A DNA stretch of 11,009 bases from OMOG01 sp041485845. Its GTDB lineage: Bacteria; Acidobacteriota; Terriglobia; Bryobacterales; Bryobacteraceae. The number at the start of each line of letters is the position of its first letter. The stretch's first letter is position 1. Below are positions 6,050 through 11,009 of the stretch, in pieces. A model generated the notes under the pieces. It saw nothing but the letters and a program-made list of their open reading frames with translations. It was not told the DNA's origin and ran no database searches. The DNA is taken from the NCBI GenBank assembly GCA_041485845.1, contig JBGPKH010000273.1:1-11009 (forward strand), written 5' to 3'. A program made the translations under genes and the position numbers.

Positions 6050-8023
6050 GTGTTCCTAACACCAAAGCAGTGGTTTCAGCCTCCCCGCCACCTGTTGGTG
6101 ATGTTTCTGGCGATCACGCTTTTTCTGGCAGCCGCGCTCGGATGGCTGAGTTGGCGGCTGCTCCAGCAGGATCGTGCGCTGGCGAGCCAACAGGCCCAGG
6201 AACGCCGCGAGATTGCAGCCGACCTGGCGGCTACTGCGCTTGAGAAAAACCTCTCGGCGCTCGAAGAACAACTGATGGGCCTGGTCGCCGGCGGACCCCG
6301 GCGAACTCCTTTCACACGCGACCTTTCCAGCGACTCGGTACTGGTTGTCTTGGATCCCGCCGGCGTGGAAGCGCTTCCCATCGGTAGACTGCTGTATCAC
6401 CCCTTCCTTCCAAAAACGGCCGACCCTCCACCCGGTGTCTTTGCGTTGGCCGACGCCTCCGAATTCCTAAAGGGGGACTACGCTCACGCCATTGCAGCTC
6501 TGGCCGAGCCATCGCGTTCTTCTAATCCGGCGATCCGGGCCGAGGCTTTGACGCGGATTGGCCGGAACTATCGCAAGCAGGGCCAGGGGCGGGCGGCCGA
6601 GAACGCCTTTGAGCAACTTCGGCGCATGGGTTCGACGCCGGTGAGCGGTTTGCCCGCCGAGTTGGTGGCGCGCGACGCGCTCTGTTTGATGCTGGAAGAA
6701 CGGAAAGAGGGTGCGCGCCTGAAGAGCGAGGCGGCGGAGCTTTACGCCGGGTTGCAAAGCGGCCGTTGGCCGCTTTCCCGCGGCGCCTATGACTTCTACA
6801 CGGGCGAAGCGCGGCGCCGCGCACGAGTTTCGGAGTCGCCGCGACAGGACAGCCTCGCGCTGTCTGAAGGAGCGGAAGCATTGTGGCGGGAGTGGGAGAG
6901 CATTCGCCGTGGCGAGGGAATGCCGGCCGGCCGCCGCTGCCTCTACCTGCAAGATCGGCCGGTCCTGGTCGTCTGGCGTAGTTCGCCCGGCCGTCTGGCG
7001 GGCTTTATCGCTGGCGCCGGCTATCTCGAGTCGCGCTGGATGGGCGCGCTCGATTCCGTGCGCCGGAGTCATGGCGCGGGCATCCTGCTGCTGGATGGGG
7101 ACGGCCGGCCCGTGCTCGGGGGTTCGCCAAAGGGCCGGCCGGCGGTGCGGCTGGCCTCCACCACCGGCTTGCCTTGGACGCTTCAGGCCTTCACATCGGA
7201 AGACTATACGGCAGCTCCCGATTTCATCCTGCGCCGCAGGCTCCTGATCTCCGGGTTCTGTGTCATGGTCCTGCTGGTGCTCGCTGGAAGCTATTTCATC
7301 GCTCGGGCCGTCACGCGCGAAATCGCAGTCGCCCGCCTGCAATCCGATTTTGTCACGGCGGTCTCGCACGAATTCCGTACGCCGCTCACCTCGCTGTGCC
7401 AGTTTACCGAGCTGCTGTCCAAAGGCCGCGTGGATAATGACCAGCGCCGCCAGCAATTCTACGCTGTGCTGGCGCGCGAAAGCCAGCGCTTGCGCCGTCT
7501 GGTCGAAGGGCTGCTCAATTTCGGCGGCATGGAGGCCGGCGCAGTGCGATACAACTTCAAGCCGCTCGACCCGGCGGACCTGCTGCAGCGGGTCGTCGAC
7601 GAGTTCCGGCAGGAAGCGGAGATCGGCAGCCGCATCATCCGGTTCCGGGCAGACGGTTCCTCTCCGCCTGTCCGGGCGGACCGCGAGGCGCTGAGCTGCG
7701 TCGTCTGGAACCTCCTGGACAATGCCGTCAAGTACTCCGCGGACGGTTCCACCGTCGAAGTCGATCTCACGTGCAACGGCAGCCGGCTGGCCATCGCCGT
7801 ACGCGATCGGGGAGTGGGTATTCCGCGGGACGAGCAGCGGAAGATCTTTGAGAAATTTGTGCGCGGCGATGCCGCCAGGTCGCTGAGTGTCCGCGGCGCC
7901 GGGATCGGCCTGGCTATCGCCCGCCGGATCGCCCGGGCCCACTCGGGCGAGATCGCGTTGCACAGCGAGCCAGGCAAGGGGAGCGTCTTCACCCTTTTCC
8001 TGCCGATCGCGGAGGAATCATGA
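6050..8023 (+). CDS. membrane sensor histidine kinase with large extracytoplasmic helical-repeat domain
   Basis: This 657-aa two-component sensor starts at GTG 6050, just after GGGGGATAAGG. One membrane segment (about 15-38) is followed by a domain of about 360 residues outside the cytoplasm, then a second membrane segment (about 398-418). Within the outer domain residues 134-194 look like TPR helices (FLKGDYAHAIAAL, ALTRIGRNYRKQG). No HAMP domain is seen; the second membrane segment leads almost directly into HisKA with VSHEFRTPLTSL, where H440 is the phosphorylation site. The ATP-binding domain has N554/N558 (VWNLLDNAVKYS), DRGVGIP (D586) and GAGIGLAIAR (about 616-625). All catalytic motifs are intact. 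The stop overlaps the regulator's start by ATGA, implying translational coupling. The signal is unknown; the helical repeats suggest a protein or peptide partner in the periplasm. Confidence 0.95.
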   Translation: MFLTPKQWFQPPRHLLVMFLAITLFLAAALGWLSWRLLQQDRALASQQAQERREIAADLAATALEKNLSALEEQLMGLVAGGPRRTPFTRDLSSDSVLVVLDPAGVEALPIGRLLYHPFLPKTADPPPGVFALADASEFLKGDYAHAIAALAEPSRSSNPAIRAEALTRIGRNYRKQGQGRAAENAFEQLRRMGSTPVSGLPAELVARDALCLMLEERKEGARLKSEAAELYAGLQSGRWPLSRGAYDFYTGEARRRARVSESPRQDSLALSEGAEALWREWESIRRGEGMPAGRRCLYLQDRPVLVVWRSSPGRLAGFIAGAGYLESRWMGALDSVRRSHGAGILLLDGDGRPVLGGSPKGRPAVRLASTTGLPWTLQAFTSEDYTAAPDFILRRRLLISGFCVMVLLVLAGSYFIARAVTREIAVARLQSDFVTAVSHEFRTPLTSLCQFTELLSKGRVDNDQRRQQFYAVLARESQRLRRLVEGLLNFGGMEAGAVRYNFKPLDPADLLQRVVDEFRQEAEIGSRIIRFRADGSSPPVRADREALSCVVWNLLDNAVKYSADGSTVEVDLTCNGSRLAIAVRDRGVGIPRDEQRKIFEKFVRGDAARSLSVRGAGIGLAIARRIARAHSGEIALHSEPGKGSVFTLFLPIAEES

Positions 8024-8706
8024 CGAAGATTCTGGTCGTCGAAGATGACGCCAACATCGCGCTCGGTCTGGAATACGATCTGGGGCTCGAGGGTTATTCG
8101 GTTCAGATCGCCAAAGACGGCGAGATGGCCTGCCGGCTGGCGCGCGAGTCGCAGTTTGGCCTCATCATCCTCGACATCATGCTGCCCGGTAAGGACGGCT
8201 TCGCCGTCTGCCGGGAACTGCGCCTCGCGGAGGTCAAGACCCCCATCCTCATCCTCACCGCCAAGACCCAGGAAGCGGAGAAGGTGCTGGGCCTCGAGCT
8301 GGGCGCCGACGACTATGTCACCAAGCCATTCAGCCCCCTGGAGCTGCGCGCCCGCGTCAAAGCTCTCCTCCGCCGCACCGCAATCGAAATCCCCGAGGTG
8401 TACCGCTTCGATGACCTGGAAGTGGATTTCAACCGCTGCGAACTGCGGCGCGCCGGCAGGCACGTCGACCTCACCCCGATCGAGTTCAAGCTGCTTGCCG
8501 TGCTGATCCGCCGCCGCGGCCATCTGCTCAGCCGCGAGCAACTCCTGGACGCAGTCTGGGGATCCGATAGTTCTCCCACCGACCGCGTGGTGGACAATCA
8601 CATGATGAACCTTCGCCGCAAGGTGGAACCTCAGCCGGACGCCCCACGCCACCTCCTCAGCGTGCGCGGCCTCGGTTACCGGTTCGAAGATGAACCGAAA
8701 TCGTGA
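8020..8706 (+). CDS. OmpR/PhoB-family response regulator
   Basis: This 228-aa transcription regulator is the partner of the preceding kinase. The receiver domain (about 1-120) has the acidic pair D9/D10, the phosphorylation site D52 (LIILDIMLPG), the switch Thr T80 (LILTAK) and K102 (DDYVTKPF). A winged-helix DNA-binding domain follows (about 128-228), with DLTPIEFKLL, REQLLDAVWG, RVVDNHMMNLRRKV and RGLGYRF. GGAGGAATC lies directly before the ATG. The order kinase then regulator, with a four-base overlap, is the reverse of the commoner regulator-first order. It likely controls its own operon and perhaps envelope genes; no clear direct-repeat operator was identified upstream of 6050. Confidence 0.96.
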   Translation: MTKILVVEDDANIALGLEYDLGLEGYSVQIAKDGEMACRLARESQFGLIILDIMLPGKDGFAVCRELRLAEVKTPILILTAKTQEAEKVLGLELGADDYVTKPFSPLELRARVKALLRRTAIEIPEVYRFDDLEVDFNRCELRRAGRHVDLTPIEFKLLAVLIRRRGHLLSREQLLDAVWGSDSSPTDRVVDNHMMNLRRKVEPQPDAPRHLLSVRGLGYRFEDEPKS

Positions 8707-8762
8707 ACAAATCAGACCATTCCGCGATCATGGCCAGAAAAAGAAACCGTAAGCTCATTCTG

Positions 8763-8771
8763 GGAGGAATC
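8763..8771 (+). promoter_or_regulatory. Shine-Dalgarno site deciding the start of the propeller gene
   Basis: GGAGGAATC immediately precedes ATG 8772 and is identical to the nine bases before the response regulator's ATG at 8020. This favours 8772 over the in-frame GTG 8703 (which overlaps the regulator stop) or ATG 8730. Confidence 0.75.
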
Positions 8772-10856
8772 ATGCGGACGGCACTTTGCATCCTGATCGC
8801 AACACTCCTGTTTGCCAGCCAGGCTGACAAACAGGCCGAGACCCTCTTACAGGCCGCCATCAACACCGAGGTGGTGAAAGGCGACCTGCAAGCGGCCATT
8901 CAACAATATAAGAAGCTCCTGGCCGGCCACGCGGGCAACCGGGCCATCGCCGCCAAGGCGCTGGTGCGCATGGGACACTGCTACGAACGGCTGGGCAACG
9001 CGGAGGCGCAGCAGGCCTACCAGCGGGTGACGCGGGAATATGCGGATCAGAACGAGGCGGCTGAAGAAGCCCGCACCCGGCTTGCGGCTTTGGGACAACC
9101 GCCCGCCACGATGACTACGCGCCAGGTCTGGGCCGGACCGAACGCGGATGTCTTCGGCTCGGTATCCGCCGACGGCCGCTATCTTTCTTACGTGGACTGG
9201 GACAGCGGCGATCTTGCGGTTCGCGACCTCGTAACTGGCCAGACCCGCCGGCTGACCAACAAGGGATCGTGGGATGTCCCCGGATTCGCGCTCTTCTCAC
9301 GAATCTCCCCGGATGGCAAGCTGGTCGCGTATGACTGGTGGAATGAAAAGGGCGTCTGGGAATTTCGCGTAGGCGGCATCGACGGTTCCGGGCACCGCAC
9401 TCTTTACAGGAACGACGAGCTGGAATACATCAGCACTGGCGGATGGTCACCCGATGGGAAACAGGTTCTGGCAGCTTTCCTGAGGAACGACGGAACGCAC
9501 CAGATCGCCCTGATTTCGGTCGCGGATGGATCGGTACGAATTCTCAAGGCCACGGACCAGCGCAATGCCCTATGGCAGATGGCCTTTTCACCCGACGGAA
9601 AGCACATCGTCTATGAATTCCGTCCGCATGAAGACTCGCTGGAGCGGGACATCCATATTATGTCCGCCGATGGAAGCCGCGAAACCCGCGTAATCGAGCA
9701 TCCCGCGGATGATTACGCGCCGGTATGGACACCGGATGGCAAACGGCTCCTGTTCGCCAGCGACCGCACGGGAACCCGTGACATCTGGACGATCTCGATC
9801 GCGGATGGAAAACCTCAAGGACCACCCGAACTGGTCAAACGGAACGTGGATTTAGTTTACCCGCTGGGCTTCACCCGCAAGGGTTCCTTCTACTACGGGG
9901 TATCGACGGGCATGATGGACGTCTACACGGCGCCGCTCGACGTCGAGGCCGGCAAAGCGATCGTTCCCCCGGTGCGGGCAGCCCAACATTTCATCGGCTC
10001 CAACCGTTTCTCGGCCTGGTCGCCCGACGGACGCTACCTGGCCTATGTCTCAGGGCGCGGCCCGTTTGCCACGGCGCCTGGACCGAAAGTTCTCTGCATT
10101 CTTTCCCTGGAGACCGGCAAGCAGCGCGACTTACCTTTGAGGTTCAATCAGGCCAGCTTTCCTCGCTGGTCGCCGGACGGACGCTCGATTCTGCTCAAGG
10201 GTACGGATCCGAAGGAGGGGCCAGGCCTTTACCAGGTCGATGTGCAGACCGCTCAGGCGGCGCTCTTGGTTCGCGGCGGCCGTTTGTACGTTTCGCGGGA
10301 TGGCAAAACGATCTTCTTCACCCGCTTTCCCGAGGCAATTCCTAAAGAGGGCGAGCGCATCGGAAGGATCTTCGCCCGGGACGCCGGAGGAGTGGAAACA
10401 GAAATCTACCGCGAGGCAACTAGCGCTCAGACAGGCGACGCGCTGATCAACGACCTGGCGATCTCGCCGGACGGGCGCAGCCTCGCCTTCACCGTGTCGA
10501 ACGGCAAGGAACCGAAGTCAATCAAGGTCCTGCCGGCCTCGGGAGGCGAGGCCCGCGTCATCTATCGGGTGACCAAGGGGGATCCGCAGGGGATCCCCAA
10601 CTTCGCCGGCCTGGAATGGACGCTCGACGGCCGGGAACTGCTGTTCGTCCGCACCGCGGCTCGCGAAGTCAACACCGGTTCGCCGGAGAATCGCGTGCTG
10701 TGGGCGCTTCCTGTGAGCGGCGGTCCACCGCGCAATCTGGGCCTGTCCATGGCTGGACTGGCCGATCCGCACCTCCACCCCGACGGGAAGCGCATCTCGT
10801 TCACCGCCGGCATGAACCAATTCGAAGTCTGGGTGATGGAGAATTTCTTGCGCTAA
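8772..10856 (+). CDS. secreted TPR plus TolB-like PD40 beta-propeller protein
   Basis: The 694-aa protein starts with a signal peptide (MRTALCILIATLLFASQADK), so it probably acts in the periplasm or at the envelope. Residues about 26-110 are TPR-like helices (VVKGDLQAAIQQYKKLL, ALVRMGHCYERLG, ARTRLAAL). The remainder consists of about eleven PD40/WD40-like strands units, each with the SPDGK/SxDGR signature (ISPDGKLVAY, GWSPDGKQVL, AFSPDGKHIV, VWTPDGKRLLF, AWSPDGRYLAY, RWSPDGRSILL, AISPDGRSLAF, HLHPDGKRISF), as in TolB and related acidobacterial proteins. That number of repeats is enough for one large or two small propellers. There is no protease or other enzymatic domain; it likely binds protein or carbohydrate. 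It is the third gene of the kinase-regulator operon (65 bases after the regulator stop). Length and reading frame are intact. The frame also opens at GTG 8703, but that would hide the signal peptide. Confidence 0.9.
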   Translation: MRTALCILIATLLFASQADKQAETLLQAAINTEVVKGDLQAAIQQYKKLLAGHAGNRAIAAKALVRMGHCYERLGNAEAQQAYQRVTREYADQNEAAEEARTRLAALGQPPATMTTRQVWAGPNADVFGSVSADGRYLSYVDWDSGDLAVRDLVTGQTRRLTNKGSWDVPGFALFSRISPDGKLVAYDWWNEKGVWEFRVGGIDGSGHRTLYRNDELEYISTGGWSPDGKQVLAAFLRNDGTHQIALISVADGSVRILKATDQRNALWQMAFSPDGKHIVYEFRPHEDSLERDIHIMSADGSRETRVIEHPADDYAPVWTPDGKRLLFASDRTGTRDIWTISIADGKPQGPPELVKRNVDLVYPLGFTRKGSFYYGVSTGMMDVYTAPLDVEAGKAIVPPVRAAQHFIGSNRFSAWSPDGRYLAYVSGRGPFATAPGPKVLCILSLETGKQRDLPLRFNQASFPRWSPDGRSILLKGTDPKEGPGLYQVDVQTAQAALLVRGGRLYVSRDGKTIFFTRFPEAIPKEGERIGRIFARDAGGVETEIYREATSAQTGDALINDLAISPDGRSLAFTVSNGKEPKSIKVLPASGGEARVIYRVTKGDPQGIPNFAGLEWTLDGRELLFVRTAAREVNTGSPENRVLWALPVSGGPPRNLGLSMAGLADPHLHPDGKRISFTAGMNQFEVWVMENFLR

Positions 10857-10860
10857 CCTT

Positions 10861-11009
10861 TCATCCCCGCGCCGCCGCGCCTTCGCGTTCTGACCAATCC
10901 TCCGGCCCGCGAACCAGACGTTTTCGGACGTCGGGCGAATTGGGATTCACGCGCTTTGCCACTTTCTTTTGCCTCCCCCTTGACCGGGAGGCGTCACGGA
11001 AGAATAACC
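10861..11009 (-). pseudogene. C-terminal remnant resembling a REP-associated/IS200-type transposase, partial
   Basis: On the minus strand an open frame enters from the right edge and ends at a TGA (10861-10863). It reads KKVAKRVNPNSPDVRKRLVR followed by GPEDWSEREGAAARG. The pattern NP, R-LV, PEDW recalls the C-terminal NPV-R-LV-PEDWPWSS stretch of Y1 tyrosine transposases of the REP-associated type. The usual WSS after PEDW is missing and the tail is low-complexity, so it may be a decayed copy, a divergent one, or chance. It lies four bases from the convergent propeller gene with no terminator between them. Confidence 0.35.
10971..10992. repeat. seven-base inverted repeat near the right edge
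   Basis: GCCTCCC (10971-10977) and GGGAGGC (10986-10992) can pair around an eight-base loop. There is no T run after it on either strand, so it is not an intrinsic terminator for the propeller gene. It falls inside the open frame of the possible transposase remnant. Confidence 0.5.

Noticed and set aside
6467..7963. Long minus-strand open frame (498 codons) opposite the kinase gene
   Set aside because: Fully overlaps a kinase with all catalytic motifs; the translation has no recognisable domain or upstream ribosome binding site.
7459..8652. Minus-strand open frame (397 codons) across the kinase/regulator junction
   Set aside because: It spans the coupled junction of two well-supported genes and reads as a shadow.
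10917..10932. GACGT/ACGTC hairpin after the propeller gene as a terminator
   Set aside because: The stem has only five pairs and no T run follows.

Overview
The window is high-GC bacterial chromosome. It most resembles an acidobacterium of the Solibacter/Bryobacter type. That placement is an inference from three things: a secreted TPR plus TolB-like PD40 propeller protein, a large OmpA-domain protein followed by PKD and Ig-like repeats, and strongly G/C-biased third codon positions. I see no marker gene that fixes the taxon.

Layout: (1) The left edge is a CCCCAAT heptamer array (1-38), followed by the RNase P RNA gene rnpB on the minus strand (about 46-404). (2) A spacer of about 270 bases carries a small ORF with a strong ribosome binding site (475-615). 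(3) A 910-residue exported OmpA-domain/coiled-coil/barrel-like/PKD/Ig-like protein is on the plus strand (677-3409) and ends at a strong intrinsic terminator (3471-3502). (4) Convergent to it is a minus-strand amidohydrolase related to imidazolonepropionase (3502-4758) in which several residues of the HutI active site appear to be replaced. (5) Divergent from that, with a very short gap, is an RsuA/RluB-type pseudouridine synthase (start 4786 or 4819, end 5634). (6) A stretch of about 400 bases (5635-6049) has no intact gene; it holds an inverted repeat, two possible coding remnants on opposite strands, and a TATAAT box. (7) A tightly packed plus-strand operon follows: membrane histidine kinase (6050-8023), OmpR/PhoB-type response regulator (8020-8706) and secreted TPR/PD40 propeller protein (8772-10856). 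(8) The right edge holds a minus-strand coding remnant whose C-terminal motif recalls REP-associated/IS200-type transposases.

The clearest functional unit is the kinase-regulator-propeller operon. The kinase has a large extracytoplasmic domain (about 360 residues) containing a helical-repeat segment that resembles the N-terminal helical repeats of the secreted propeller protein. The two genes at the start of the operon overlap by ATGA, and the regulator and the propeller gene carry the same ribosome binding site and spacer. This suggests an envelope-sensing system in which a periplasmic propeller protein may be the partner, input or output of the kinase. The most unusual single gene is the HutI-like amidohydrolase, which keeps the fold signatures but not the canonical catalytic and substrate-binding set.
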